A stretch of DNA of 64,000 bases from Indolivaga capnocytophagoides DSM 22835 (GCF_000426485.1 NZ_AUFL01000011.1:62001-126000); one strand, 5' to 3'. Shown: positions 28,770 to 41,401, counted from the stretch's first letter. Made by a program: numbers and translations. Notes: a model not told the origin generated them from the letters alone.

Positions 28770-31700
28770 ATGAAGGAAAAGGTGAAAAAAAGCTGTGCTG
28801 CGTTACTCTTATTTATGCTAATAGGAGTATTGTCTATTTCGACAATGTATGCACAAAGTGGCTCAGTCGGGCTAGTCAAAGGAACTGTGACAGATTCTAA
28901 TGGCGAATCTATAATTGGGGCCTCTGTGGTAGTAAAGGGAACTGCTAACGGAACAATTACAAATCTGGATGGACAATTTCAGATAAATGCTCCGTCAAAT
29001 GGAACTTTGGTTATTTCTTATATCGGATATAAGGCTGTAGAATTGCCTATTGCCGGTCAGAAAGAAATAAATATTAAGTTAGCCGACGATACCGAACTAT
29101 TAAGTGAGGTAGTGGTAATCGGTTACGGTAGTGTAAAAAAAGAAGATGCAACCGGTTCTGTTGTTGCTATCAAAATCGATGAGAAAAATAAAGGGTTAGC
29201 TACTACTGCTCAAGATCTATTGGGCGGTAAGATAGCAGGTGTGAATGTAACTTCCAACGGGGGACGTCCAGGTGAAGGTTCTACAATCCGTATTCGTGGA
29301 GGTGCATCGTTAAACGCAAAGAACGATCCGTTAATGATTATTGACGGGGTTATTGTTAGTAATGATCTGGATGGTTCGTCTAACTTCCTAAGTACAATTA
29401 ATCCCGCAGATATTGAAACTTTTACAGTGCTGAAGGATGCTTCGGCAACTGCAATATACGGGTCGCGTGCTTCGAACGGTGTTATATTAATTACCACAAA
29501 AAAAGGGGTTAGTGGCAAATTGAAAGTTTCCTATAATGGTAATTTTTCGGTTAGTACGTCTCGCAAAACAGTAGATGTGCTAAGTGCTAATCAATATCGA
29601 AACTATATAACAGAACGGTTTACCGGTACTAGTGATGAGGCTACTGTACTTGGTATGCTTGGTACTGCTAACACCGACTGGCAAGATCAGATTTATAGAA
29701 CAGCTCTTGGTACAGACCATAACCTAAGCATGTATGGCTCGTTAGGTAAAGCTCTACCTTTCAGAGCGTCACTAGGGTATACTAAGCAAGACGGTATTTT
29801 AGAAACCACATCGATGGAAAGAGTTACTGCAAGTATTTCACTGACTCCATCGTTGCTCGATGACCATTTAAAACTGAACATTAATGGAAAGGGTATGTAT
29901 TCTAAAACCCGTTTTGGAGAGACAGGAGCCATTGGTTCATCAATATCTTTCGATCCTACTCAAGCAGTTAAAAATGGTAGCATATGGGGCGGATATTTCT
30001 CATGGACAGATGGTGGAGATCCTAATAAACTATCTTCTATTGCAGGTAAAAATCCTGTGGCAATGTTAGATATGCAAGATAACAGAGCGAATGTGAGAAA
30101 CTTTATCGGTAATGTTCAGGCTGATTATAAATTACACTTCCTACCCGATTTGCGATTCAATGTCAATCTGGGTATAGATATTGCAACGACAAACGGTACA
30201 GATTTTAAAGATCCATTCAATCCTACAGCTTATAGTTTAAATGATGAGCAAAGCGGATTGCGGAAAAATTTCTATAATTTCAAGAATAATCAACTTCTAG
30301 AGTTTTATGCTCAGTATATGAAAGAGTTACCTTCATTGAAGAGTAAGTTTGATGTAATGGGTGGTTATTCCTGGCAACATTACAAGAAATGGAAAGACGA
30401 AGGACAATGGTACATATCAAAAGAAGATCGTGTGTCAAGTATTGGAGAAGTATATGAAGGACGTAATTTCTTAGACTTTAAAGAATATTATTTGCTGTCA
30501 TTCTTCGGCCGATTTAACTATACATTTAATGATAAGTACCTGTTGACTTTTACTCTACGCCGCGATGGTTCCTCTCGTTTTTCAGAAGATAATCGGTGGA
30601 GTCTGTTCCCTGCTGCAGCATTGGCTTGGAAGATGAAAGAGGAGTCGTTTTTGAGAGATATTTCGGTACTTAGCGATGCAAAATTACGTATAGGTTGGGG
30701 TAAAACAGGACAGCAAGACTTAGGTGATGATTATTACTATCCCTCTTCGCCATCCTATTCAATAGGTGAAGGTAAAGCATATTATCCGATGGGAACTAAT
30801 CCCGATGGTTCAACTAATTGGGTAAACTTAATGCGTCCGAGTGGATACAATCCTAATCTAAAATGGGAAACTACAACAACATGGAATGCCGGTTTCGACT
30901 ATGGATTCTTAAATAATCGAATTAATGGGTCTGTGGACATATATTCTCGTAAAACAACTGATTTGTTGAATACTGTAGCTCCGGTAGTTGCAGGAACAAG
31001 CCCTTCGGAACGTTTGCCTCAGAATATTGGATCAATGACAAATAAAGGGATTGAGTTTTCTATAAACGGACGTCCTATTGCAACCAAAGATTTGGACTGG
31101 TCGGTAGGTTTTAATTTGGCATATAATAAAAGTAAAATAACTAAACTTGTAAATGGATCGGAAGCTAATTATTACGAAAGTATAGGATCAGCCGGTGGTG
31201 ATGGGGGCGAAAAAATACAAGCGTATAAAGTTGGTTATGCACCACGTGTATACTATGTGTACGAACAAGTATATGATGAAAGTGGGAAACCGCTCGAAGG
31301 GGTATATGTAGACCGTAACAAAGATGGTATTATTGATGAAAATGATTTGTATGCATATAAAAAACCTGCAGCAGATGTTACTATGGGATTTAATTCGAAA
31401 TGGACATATAAAAACTGGGATTTTGGATTTAATGGGCGTGTATCGTTAGGTAATTATGCTTATAACTCTGTTGCTGCAAATAGTGCAAATCTTAGCTTAG
31501 ACCAATTATTCAGTAATAAGGCATCATTATCAAATAAACCGACTTCAGCTTTATATACTAACTTCAGATCAAAACAATTGTTTTCGGATTATTATGTACA
31601 AAATGCATCGTTTCTGAAAATTGATAATATCACATTGGGATATACTTTAGATAAACTGAAATTCATCAGTCCTACATCTTCAGCACGTTTCTATGCTACA

Positions 31701-31835
31701 GTTCAGAATCCGATTATTATTACCAAGTATGACGGTTTAGATCCTGAGGTAGGAAACAGTACTGATCCTGGAATTGATTATAATCTTTATCCAAGACCTT
31801 TGGTATTTATGTTTGGTGTGAATTTAAACTTTTAA
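28770..31835 (+). CDS. SusC-type TonB-dependent outer membrane transporter
   Basis: 1021 residues. Signal peptide (to about 28), carboxypeptidase-like regulatory domain (KGTVTDSNGESIIGASVVVKG... to about 105), TonB-box region SEVVVIGYGSVKKEDATGS, plug (GGASLNAKNDPLMIIDGV, ASATAIYGSRASNGVILI), then a 22-strand barrel ending in an aromatic residue. It pulls malto-oligosaccharides through the outer membrane with its SusD lid. ATG 28770 is preferred over a TTG two codons earlier. It is first in the starch operon. Confidence 0.95.
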   Translation: MKEKVKKSCAALLLFMLIGVLSISTMYAQSGSVGLVKGTVTDSNGESIIGASVVVKGTANGTITNLDGQFQINAPSNGTLVISYIGYKAVELPIAGQKEINIKLADDTELLSEVVVIGYGSVKKEDATGSVVAIKIDEKNKGLATTAQDLLGGKIAGVNVTSNGGRPGEGSTIRIRGGASLNAKNDPLMIIDGVIVSNDLDGSSNFLSTINPADIETFTVLKDASATAIYGSRASNGVILITTKKGVSGKLKVSYNGNFSVSTSRKTVDVLSANQYRNYITERFTGTSDEATVLGMLGTANTDWQDQIYRTALGTDHNLSMYGSLGKALPFRASLGYTKQDGILETTSMERVTASISLTPSLLDDHLKLNINGKGMYSKTRFGETGAIGSSISFDPTQAVKNGSIWGGYFSWTDGGDPNKLSSIAGKNPVAMLDMQDNRANVRNFIGNVQADYKLHFLPDLRFNVNLGIDIATTNGTDFKDPFNPTAYSLNDEQSGLRKNFYNFKNNQLLEFYAQYMKELPSLKSKFDVMGGYSWQHYKKWKDEGQWYISKEDRVSSIGEVYEGRNFLDFKEYYLLSFFGRFNYTFNDKYLLTFTLRRDGSSRFSEDNRWSLFPAAALAWKMKEESFLRDISVLSDAKLRIGWGKTGQQDLGDDYYYPSSPSYSIGEGKAYYPMGTNPDGSTNWVNLMRPSGYNPNLKWETTTTWNAGFDYGFLNNRINGSVDIYSRKTTDLLNTVAPVVAGTSPSERLPQNIGSMTNKGIEFSINGRPIATKDLDWSVGFNLAYNKSKITKLVNGSEANYYESIGSAGGDGGEKIQAYKVGYAPRVYYVYEQVYDESGKPLEGVYVDRNKDGIIDENDLYAYKKPAADVTMGFNSKWTYKNWDFGFNGRVSLGNYAYNSVAANSANLSLDQLFSNKASLSNKPTSALYTNFRSKQLFSDYYVQNASFLKIDNITLGYTLDKLKFISPTSSARFYATVQNPIIITKYDGLDPEVGNSTDPGIDYNLYPRPLVFMFGVNLNF

Positions 31836-31847
31836 GGTCTCGGACCT
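31835..31847. repeat. Short copy of the dispersed palindrome overlapping the susC stop
   Basis: AGGTCTCGGACCT. Its first base is the last base of the SusC stop codon (31833-31835). It is followed by ATTTGATTTACTAAATAATCAGATTG, about 28 bases before the SusD start. Confidence 0.65.
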
Positions 31848-31875
31848 ATTTGATTTACTAAATAATCAGATTGTT

Positions 31876-33435
31876 ATGAAAAATAAAATGATAAAATCTA
31901 AAAATATATTATACGTAGGTCTGTCTTTATTATTGTCTCTACCATTTGCGGCATGTACCGATGATCTTAATACGGTACCCAAAGGACCTAATATAGAATT
32001 GGATCCTTATGCCGATGCGGCTAATTATCCGATGCTTGTAGCTAAAGTTTATTCGGGCTTCAGTAAATTAGGATTAACAGGTCCCGATGGACTGGGGGAT
32101 ATCCCATCTTCGCCGGATCAAGGAAAAACGACATTCTTACGTACTTACTTCAATATCCAGGAGCTAACTTCTGATGAGGCAAAGTGTGCATGGAGTGATA
32201 ATGATGAGAAAAACTATTCTCAAACTCAGCTTACTCCCGACAATTATATAGGTTATATGCTTTATCAACGTTGTATGTTGAATATTGTGTTTGCCAATGA
32301 GTTTTTGAAGAATACAATTACTCCTAGAGTTGAAGTTGAAAACTTAGATAGGATGAGAACTGAAGTAAGAGCATTACGTGCTATGAATTATTTCTTTTTG
32401 TTAGATATCTATGGAAATCCGGGTTGGGTTACAGAAGAACATCCTGTAACTTACCTGCCTGAGCAGTTAGGTCGTGAAGGTATGTTTAATTGGATAGAAA
32501 GTGAGTTGCTTGATCTCGAAAAAGGAGGGAAGTTAAGAGATTATTCATCGGCTACCTATGGTCTTGTGACCAATCAGTTGATACAGACTCTTTTGGCTAA
32601 AATGTATTTGAATGCTGAAGTGTATACGGGCAAGGCTCGTTGGAACGATGCTCTGACATATGCAAAGAAAGTGACTTCTTATACTGGCTTAGCTCTTGAA
32701 AGTAGCTATCAGAATTTATTCTGCGCTGATAATAACAAATCTAAAGAAATCATATTTGCATTACCTTATGATTTTACAAATGCTCAGGATTATGGAGGTA
32801 TGACATTTGTGATGGCTTCATCAACATCTGGAGATATGACAAGTCTTCTTGATTTTAATGGTGCATGGGCGGGAAATAGAGCTACACAACAATTAACATC
32901 ATTATTTAATACATCAGATAAGCGTGCTTTATTTTTCAAAAAAGATCGCGATCAGAATATGACTGAATTAAATAATTTCGCAAAAGGTTGGTCTGTAATC
33001 AAATTTACCAATAAAGGTTGGGATGGAGCTACTAATCCAAATGGAGTTGGACAGTGGACTGATACCGATTTTCCATTGTTCCGTTTGGCTGATGTTATTC
33101 TTATTCAAGCAGAAGCCGAATTGAGACTTGGTGATACGGCTAATGCATTAGCTGATTATAATAAAGTGCATGCTCATGCAAGAACAGGCTTATCTGCTGC
33201 AACATCTCTTACATTGCAAGACATATTGAACGAAAGAGGTCGCGAATTGTATTGGGAAGCTCAACGCAGAACAGACCTTATACGTTTCGGTAAATTTTCT
33301 ACCGGTTATAACTGGGCTTGGAAAGGTGGCGTACAGAACGGTACAGACATAGATAAAAAATACGAACTGTTCCCTATCAGTACAAAGCATCTGACCGGTA
33401 ACCCTGCATTGCAACAGAATGAATTGTATAAATAA
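31876..33435 (+). CDS. SusD-type starch-binding outer membrane lipoprotein
   Basis: 519 residues with a lipoprotein signal (LPFAAC, Cys27) and the SusD/RagB layout: helical TPR-like N-terminal half (TEVRALRAMNYFFLLDIYGNPGWV) and a C-terminal family block (LRLGDTANALADYNKVHARARTG-like region, then ILNERGRELYWEAQRRTDLIRFG). It forms the surface lid on the SusC barrel and captures glucan. It is 40 bases after susC. Confidence 0.95.
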   Translation: MKNKMIKSKNILYVGLSLLLSLPFAACTDDLNTVPKGPNIELDPYADAANYPMLVAKVYSGFSKLGLTGPDGLGDIPSSPDQGKTTFLRTYFNIQELTSDEAKCAWSDNDEKNYSQTQLTPDNYIGYMLYQRCMLNIVFANEFLKNTITPRVEVENLDRMRTEVRALRAMNYFFLLDIYGNPGWVTEEHPVTYLPEQLGREGMFNWIESELLDLEKGGKLRDYSSATYGLVTNQLIQTLLAKMYLNAEVYTGKARWNDALTYAKKVTSYTGLALESSYQNLFCADNNKSKEIIFALPYDFTNAQDYGGMTFVMASSTSGDMTSLLDFNGAWAGNRATQQLTSLFNTSDKRALFFKKDRDQNMTELNNFAKGWSVIKFTNKGWDGATNPNGVGQWTDTDFPLFRLADVILIQAEAELRLGDTANALADYNKVHAHARTGLSAATSLTLQDILNERGRELYWEAQRRTDLIRFGKFSTGYNWAWKGGVQNGTDIDKKYELFPISTKHLTGNPALQQNELYK

Positions 33436-33455
33436 TCATTAACAAAGAGAATATC

Positions 33456-34568
33456 ATGAAAATTAAAAATATATTGTTTCTGATGATTGCTATGCTGGCT
33501 TTTGTTTCGTGTAGTGATGATGATGAGCCTGCCATACCTCAATATCAGCCGTCTGTATTGACTCACCCAACTGATGGAACGTCTTATGAACTGTTGCAGA
33601 AGGATAAAACAAAAGAAGCTTTTGCTTTGAGTTGGACATCTTATAAGCAATCAGAATTAGCTTTAGCTCCTCCCGTATATGCTATTCAGGTTGATACTGT
33701 TGGGAGTAATTTTTCGAAAGCTCAGACTATTTTGTCGGTGTCGGAAGTAAGTGACGCTACTGCTGCAACAGTGTATAATGCTTCCGTTACAGTTGAACAG
33801 CTTAATTCGGCTTTAACAACCGGATTGCATTTAACTCCCGAAAAAGAATATAATATAGAGATACGCGTAATTACTCAGATAGCAAGTGGTCTTATTAAAA
33901 CCAGTGCATCGAATGTGTTCACGGCAAAGGCTATACCTTATGAAGTTGTAGCTCTTCCTGATCCTATTCATCTGATAGGTAGTATGTTTGGCGAAAATTC
34001 GTGGAATGAACACAATTATACATTTGTGATGTTCCGTGCATCTAATGATGAAGTGAATACTTATACCGGAAAATTTGCAGCAGGCAGCGAGTTCAAATTT
34101 ATACCTAACGCAAATCTTGGAACTTGGGCTTTATCTTATGGAGTTGGAGCATCTGCCGGTACATTAACATCAGATAATGCAGGAAATATTACAGATATAA
34201 AAACAGCAGGTTATTATACTGTAACAGCGGATATTTCAGCCTTGAAATATACAGTAACGGCGTACGATGCCAGTGCCGCTAAAGAATATGGAGATATAGA
34301 ACTTATCGGAGCATTTAATAATTGGTCTGATGCAGGAACCATCAAGCTGACAAAATCGTCTTATGATCCTCATATCTGGGTTGCTGATGATGTTAATATT
34401 ACTGCAGGTGAAATCAAATTCAGAGCTGATGCTGGCTGGGCTGTAAGTTGGGGTGGAGACTCATTCCCTTATGGTGGAGGTTCAGGTAATAATATTGCGG
34501 CTGAAGATGGTAAATACTTTATTAAGTTCAACGATCTCACAGGTCAGTATGTATTCTTAAGCAAGTAA
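33456..34568 (+). CDS. SusE-like surface glycan-binding lipoprotein
   Basis: 370 residues. A lipoprotein signal (LAFVSC, Cys19) is followed by an acidic DDDEP stretch, which fits export to the surface. An N-terminal Ig-like SusE domain (PSVLTHPTDGTSYELLQKDKTKEAFALSWT) precedes two beta-sandwich modules of the starch-binding type (HLIGSMFGENSWNEHNYTFVMF and IELIGAFNNWSDAGTIKLTK). It follows SusD by 20 bases. Starch is the expected ligand from family and context. Confidence 0.88.
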   Translation: MKIKNILFLMIAMLAFVSCSDDDEPAIPQYQPSVLTHPTDGTSYELLQKDKTKEAFALSWTSYKQSELALAPPVYAIQVDTVGSNFSKAQTILSVSEVSDATAATVYNASVTVEQLNSALTTGLHLTPEKEYNIEIRVITQIASGLIKTSASNVFTAKAIPYEVVALPDPIHLIGSMFGENSWNEHNYTFVMFRASNDEVNTYTGKFAAGSEFKFIPNANLGTWALSYGVGASAGTLTSDNAGNITDIKTAGYYTVTADISALKYTVTAYDASAAKEYGDIELIGAFNNWSDAGTIKLTKSSYDPHIWVADDVNITAGEIKFRADAGWAVSWGGDSFPYGGGSGNNIAAEDGKYFIKFNDLTGQYVFLSK

Positions 34569-34604
34569 TGTGATTGCATAATTGAAATAATTTATAGTAA
34601 GAAA

Positions 34605-34641
34605 GGAGAAGGAGTGAGTTTGATTATTTACTCCTTCTTCT
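34605..34641 (+). terminator. Intra-operon hairpin between SusE-like and GH13 genes
   Basis: AGGAGAAGGAGT/ACTCCTTCTTCT stem of about 12 bp without a strong T tract. It may lower read-through or stabilise the upstream message. Confidence 0.55.
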
Positions 34642-34669
34642 ATTACAGCCAACCTTTAAATACTATCGC

Positions 34670-37399
34670 ATGAAAAAAATATATTATTTGATGATAATGC
34701 TCTTGTTGCCATTCTGGTTGCAAGCACAGATTATCGCTACAACTCCCACTTTTTTGACGGATGAGACTTCCGCCGAAATCATCTTTGATGCAACAGGTAC
34801 AGCTTTGTCAGGTATAACAGGCGATGTGTATGCCCATACAGGCGTAATTACCGATAAGAGTTCCTCTACATCCGATTGGAAATATGCTCCAACATGGCTT
34901 GATAACAGTGCTAAGTACAAGCTGGTATCGCAAGGGAATAATAAATGGAAACTAAGTATTTCTCCCAATATCCGCGCTTATTACGGAGTACCTCAAGGGG
35001 AGAAGATTCAGAAATTAGCATTCGTTTTCCGTAATGCAGACGGATCGAAAGAAGGAAAAGACAATGGTAAAGATATTTTTGTAGATGTGCATGAAACAGG
35101 ATTAGTTGTAAGTTTCGAAAAACCATCGTCTGACCAGCTTATTGATAAAAATACATCTATAGATGTAAAAGCCAACAGCTCAGCTACTGCTACCATCCGT
35201 ATACTATTAGATGAAACAGAACTTACAAAAACAACAAATGTTACAAGTCTTTCGTATACATATAACTTTCAAACAGCAGGTAGTCATTGGCTCATTGCTG
35301 AGGCCATGCAAGGAACATTTTCTGTAAGAGATAGCGTATTCGTTACAGTCAAGAAAGACGTAATTGATCAGGTAAGACCATCTAATTCAAGAGCCGGAAT
35401 AAATTATATAAACGATAATTCGGTAACATTGGTACTTTATGCTCCCAATAAGAAAAATGTATATGCGATAGGTGATTTCAGTAATTGGAAAGCCAATAAT
35501 AACTATATGCTGAACAGAGACGGCGATTATTGGTGGATAACGATTACAGGACTTGGTAAAGGACAAGAATATGCTTTTCAGTATCTGGTAGATGGTACAT
35601 TAAAGATTGCAGACCCTTATACAGATAAGGTACTTGATCCGTGGAATGATCAATATATTCCGTCTGCAGTATACCCTAATCTGAAAGCATATCCTACGGG
35701 TAAAACCGAGGGTATAGCATCTGTTTTTCAGCCCGGTCAGGTATCTTATGCATGGAAGAATAACGATTATACCTTGCCCGAAAAAGATAAAATGGTAATA
35801 TATGAACTCTTGATTCGCGATTTTACCACCGAGCATAGTTTTGTATCAACTTTAGCTAAACTAGATTACTTGCAATCGTTAGGTGTTAATACAATCGAAT
35901 TATTACCTATAAATGAATTTGAAGGAAATAGCAGTTGGGGATATAATCCATCATTCTATTTTGCGGTAGATAAATATTATGGAACTAAAGATGCGTTTAA
36001 AAACTTTGTAGACGAATGTCATAAGAGAAATATTGCTGTGGTAATAGACATGGTACTGAACCATTCGTTCGGCCAATCGCCTTTCCTGCAGTTGTATTGG
36101 GATGCTGCAAACAACCGACCTTCGTCTGATAATCCATGGTACAATGTGGAATCTCCTAATACAGACTATAGTTGGGGGTACGATTTCAATCACGAGTCGG
36201 AGCAAACCAAAGCTCTGGTTGATAGTGTCAACAGTTACTGGATGAAGGAGTATCGGATAGATGGTTTTCGTTTCGACTTTACCAAAGGATTTACAAACAC
36301 TAAGGGTAACGGATGGGCATACGATCAGTCTCGTATCGATATACTGAAAAGAATGACTTCCGAAATATATAAGCGTAACCCTAAAGCCATAGTTATTATG
36401 GAGCATTTAGCAGATAACAGTGAAGAAAAAGTGTTAGCTGATGCCGATATTATGCTTTGGGGAAATATGAATTATAACTATGCCGAAGGAACTATGGGGT
36501 GGACGGATAATGGAAATTCTGATTTGTCGGGGGCTATATATACAAAACGAGGCTGGTCTAAGCCTAATCTGGTAGCTTATATGGAGAGTCACGATGAAGA
36601 GCGTTTGATGTATAAATCGCTGGCTTATGGGAATGCAAGTGGAAGTTATAATGTCAAAGATCTTGCTACAGCATTGAAAAGAGCAGAATTATCAGCCGCT
36701 TTCTATTTTACATTGCCCGGACCTAAAATGATCTGGCAGTTTGGTGAGTTAGGATACGATTATTCTATTAATACTTGCAGTGATGGAACTACTATTTCGG
36801 AAGATTGCCGGGTAGCAGAGAAACCTGTAAGATGGGATTATCTGGATAACGTCAATCGAAAGAACTTATATAATGCGTATACTAAACTCATCAAATTGAA
36901 AAAAGAGAATAATGTATTCGAAAGTTTAAATCTGGATTATTCGTTGGCTAATGCACAAAAATATATAGTCTGGAAAGGTGATATTAATGCATTCCTGGTA
37001 GGTAATTTTGGTGTAGCCGAAGCTACAGTCAGTTTAACTTTACCTAAGACTGGAACTTGGTATAATGCTATCTCCGGAGAAAACCTGTCGGTGTCATCAA
37101 CCAATTATTCTATCAAGTTGCAACCGGGAGAATATCGTTTGTATATTGATAATGGCGGTGTTGCCGGAATTGGAGATGTAATAGAAAATGACTTGGCAGG
37201 GCTTACTGTTTCCGATGTTCAGATATTATATAACGGTGGTGAAATAAAAGGTATGGAGGTTTACAATCTTTCGGGAGGTCTGGTTGCGATGTCTCGTAAT
37301 AGCTCGTCTCTCGATATATCGGGGCTTATACCCGGAGCCTATGTCGTGAAAATTCAATTAGGGGATAAGATTTCTGTTCGCAAATTTATGAAAAAATAG
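34670..37399 (+). CDS. GH13 alpha-amylase/pullulanase-type enzyme with T9SS tail
   Basis: 909 residues: signal peptide, N-terminal beta-sandwich modules (a CBM48/E-set-like AIGDFSNWKANNNY about 266-279), then the GH13 barrel. NHSFGQSP and DGFRFDFTKGF (nucleophile Asp536), the acid Glu in IVIMEHLAD (about 577) and ESHDEERL (about 642) are all present. The last roughly 75 residues (MEVYNLSGG..., GAYVVKIQLG...KFMKK) look like a T9SS sorting domain, so it is probably placed on the surface. Endo-cleavage of starch is the likely role. Confidence 0.93.
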   Translation: MKKIYYLMIMLLLPFWLQAQIIATTPTFLTDETSAEIIFDATGTALSGITGDVYAHTGVITDKSSSTSDWKYAPTWLDNSAKYKLVSQGNNKWKLSISPNIRAYYGVPQGEKIQKLAFVFRNADGSKEGKDNGKDIFVDVHETGLVVSFEKPSSDQLIDKNTSIDVKANSSATATIRILLDETELTKTTNVTSLSYTYNFQTAGSHWLIAEAMQGTFSVRDSVFVTVKKDVIDQVRPSNSRAGINYINDNSVTLVLYAPNKKNVYAIGDFSNWKANNNYMLNRDGDYWWITITGLGKGQEYAFQYLVDGTLKIADPYTDKVLDPWNDQYIPSAVYPNLKAYPTGKTEGIASVFQPGQVSYAWKNNDYTLPEKDKMVIYELLIRDFTTEHSFVSTLAKLDYLQSLGVNTIELLPINEFEGNSSWGYNPSFYFAVDKYYGTKDAFKNFVDECHKRNIAVVIDMVLNHSFGQSPFLQLYWDAANNRPSSDNPWYNVESPNTDYSWGYDFNHESEQTKALVDSVNSYWMKEYRIDGFRFDFTKGFTNTKGNGWAYDQSRIDILKRMTSEIYKRNPKAIVIMEHLADNSEEKVLADADIMLWGNMNYNYAEGTMGWTDNGNSDLSGAIYTKRGWSKPNLVAYMESHDEERLMYKSLAYGNASGSYNVKDLATALKRAELSAAFYFTLPGPKMIWQFGELGYDYSINTCSDGTTISEDCRVAEKPVRWDYLDNVNRKNLYNAYTKLIKLKKENNVFESLNLDYSLANAQKYIVWKGDINAFLVGNFGVAEATVSLTLPKTGTWYNAISGENLSVSSTNYSIKLQPGEYRLYIDNGGVAGIGDVIENDLAGLTVSDVQILYNGGEIKGMEVYNLSGGLVAMSRNSSSLDISGLIPGAYVVKIQLGDKISVRKFMKK

Positions 37400-37421
37400 G
37401 AAGGTAGAATTGTGTGCAGAT

Positions 37422-37435
37422 TGCAAACGTTTGCA
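37422..37435. promoter_or_regulatory. LacI-type operator upstream of the GH97 gene
   Basis: Perfect TGCAAACGTTTGCA, identical to the site before susC. It lies 22 bases after the GH13 stop and about 250 before the GH97 start, suggesting that the GH97 gene has its own regulated promoter. Confidence 0.75.
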
Positions 37436-37508
37436 GTTGTAGATTGACTCTTTTAGTGAAAAACAGATATGTTAATAGATACGGATTATTTTTCTTTGTA
37501 TAGTCATA

Positions 37509-37574
37509 AGGTCTCAGACCTTTTTATTGACTTTTCAAGTGTAAGAACAATAGATTGTTATGCAATAACAGGTC

Positions 37575-37581
<7 letters not shown>
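37509..37581 (+). repeat. Dispersed element, copy H
   Basis: Perfect AGGTCTCAGACCT (37509-37521), TTTTTATTGACTT, then a different hairpin AAGAACA/TGTTCTT (37543-37581) with inner TGTTAT/ATAACA. It faces copy I. Confidence 0.6.
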
Positions 37582-39894
<2,313 letters not shown>

Positions 39895-39944
39895 GATATA
39901 GATTCAAGGTTAGTTAGTTTCAAAGGTTAGAAGGTTTCTAGGTT

Positions 39945-39978
39945 TAAATGTCCGTAGCTGTTTAGCTGCGGACATTTT
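39945..39978 (+). terminator. Terminator after the GH97 gene
   Basis: AAATGTCCG...CGGACATTTTT with a continuing inner stem (AGCT/AGCT). It is close to the GH97 stop and before the converging transporter gene. Confidence 0.85.
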
Positions 39979-40066
39979 TAGGTTTCAAACCCTTTTTTTT
40001 TTATAAAAAAAACAGATGTTCTAGGTGATTATAACTTTGAGATGAATTTTCAACTACTAATTGAGG

Positions 40067-41398
40067 TTATTGAAGAGAAACCGTTTTTCTCGACTTGATA
40101 AAGTAGACGGAGACAGCTCCCATAAATAAAAAGATTCCGGCTATAAGCATCATCGACACGGAGGATGAACCGGCTATATGCTTAAAAATAAAGTTGCCTG
40201 TTAGTCCGCCTATTATCTGAGGAAAAACGATAGTTATATTTAATAATCCCATATAAAATCCCATTTTTTTAGCCGGAGCTATATCGTTCATTAACGTAAA
40301 GGGAATGGTCAATATGAGGGCCCATGCTATACCTATCGCAATCATAGGAAATAGAAGTATATACTGGTCTTTGATATAATACAACGAGATAGTTCCTAAT
40401 CCCCCGGCAAATAAAGCCAGAGAGTAAAGAGTCTTCCGCCCGATGAGGTTAGATATTCGGGGTATATAAAAAGAGAAAATTGCAGCCGTAATACTATACA
40501 CTCCTGTAAGTACTCCGTACCAGTTACCGGCATCGTTGTATGCAGATGATGAAGCATCGCTCGTATTCCACACCGATTCAGCTAAAGCATCTGTGGCATA
40601 TACCCATATGATAAAGAATGCCATCCATGAAAATAATTGCACTATTGATATCCTCGACAAAGTGTAAATTATCGTTTTTGTACTTACTGTACTTTGTTTT
40701 GATATATCTGCGGAGTTGTATTTCTCAAAAATTGCAGGCGGGTATTCCTTTACTGAGAAACATGTTTTGAGGGATGTGATAAGCAATATTGCAGCGGCTA
40801 TGTAGAAAGACCATGTAACCGAATCGGCAATGCATTCGCTTTCATCGGCTTCGTTATTTACTCCGGCCTGAGCCAGAACATAAGGTAGGAGAGAACCGAT
40901 GATTCCCCCTATATTTGCCAGTATTGTCTGTGTGGAATATCCTTTGCTGCTTTGTCTGCTGTCTACCATATCTGAAACCAATGAGCGGTATGGCTGCATG
41001 GATATATTGAGGGCTGTTTGCGTCCAGAAAAGAATGAATGTGATGCTTAGGACAACCGAGAAGATGTTGTTCAAAATATGTGAATTGGGCATTAAGAGCA
41101 TCATTAAGGCTGTCATAATTGTACCTGCCAGCACATATGGTATCCGTCTGCCCCACTTAGTCCATGTACGGTCGCTTATGTATCCGACTATCGGCTGTAT
41201 AATTAATCCGGCGAGAGGAGGGGCAAGCCATAGTAGCGGCAATTGATCTATATCGGCTCCTAATCCCGAGAGTATCCGGCTTGTATTTGCCAGAATGAGA
41301 GTGAGACAAATCTGTAAGCCTAAAAAGCCGAAGTTAATGTTCCATATTTGTTTGTTGTTCAAAAGTGGTTTTTGAGTCATCGTGTTTATCTGATGCAT
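40067..41398 (-). CDS. MFS/GPH-like maltose or maltooligosaccharide transporter
   Basis: 443 residues with about 12 membrane segments. The early loop PIVGYISDRTWTKWGRRIPYVLAG and the NISMQPYRSLVSDM stretch resemble the SLC45-like disaccharide transporters of Bacteroidetes. It starts three bases after the LacI stop, so the pair is one operon. It probably carries glucose or maltose released by GH97/GH13 into the cytoplasm. The start is 41398, or the Met at 41380. Confidence 0.88.
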   Translation of the reverse strand: MHQINTMTQKPLLNNKQIWNINFGFLGLQICLTLILANTSRILSGLGADIDQLPLLWLAPPLAGLIIQPIVGYISDRTWTKWGRRIPYVLAGTIMTALMMLLMPNSHILNNIFSVVLSITFILFWTQTALNISMQPYRSLVSDMVDSRQSSKGYSTQTILANIGGIIGSLLPYVLAQAGVNNEADESECIADSVTWSFYIAAAILLITSLKTCFSVKEYPPAIFEKYNSADISKQSTVSTKTIIYTLSRISIVQLFSWMAFFIIWVYATDALAESVWNTSDASSSAYNDAGNWYGVLTGVYSITAAIFSFYIPRISNLIGRKTLYSLALFAGGLGTISLYYIKDQYILLFPMIAIGIAWALILTIPFTLMNDIAPAKKMGFYMGLLNITIVFPQIIGGLTGNFIFKHIAGSSSVSMMLIAGIFLFMGAVSVYFIKSRKTVSLQ

Positions 41399-41401
41399 TG
41401 A

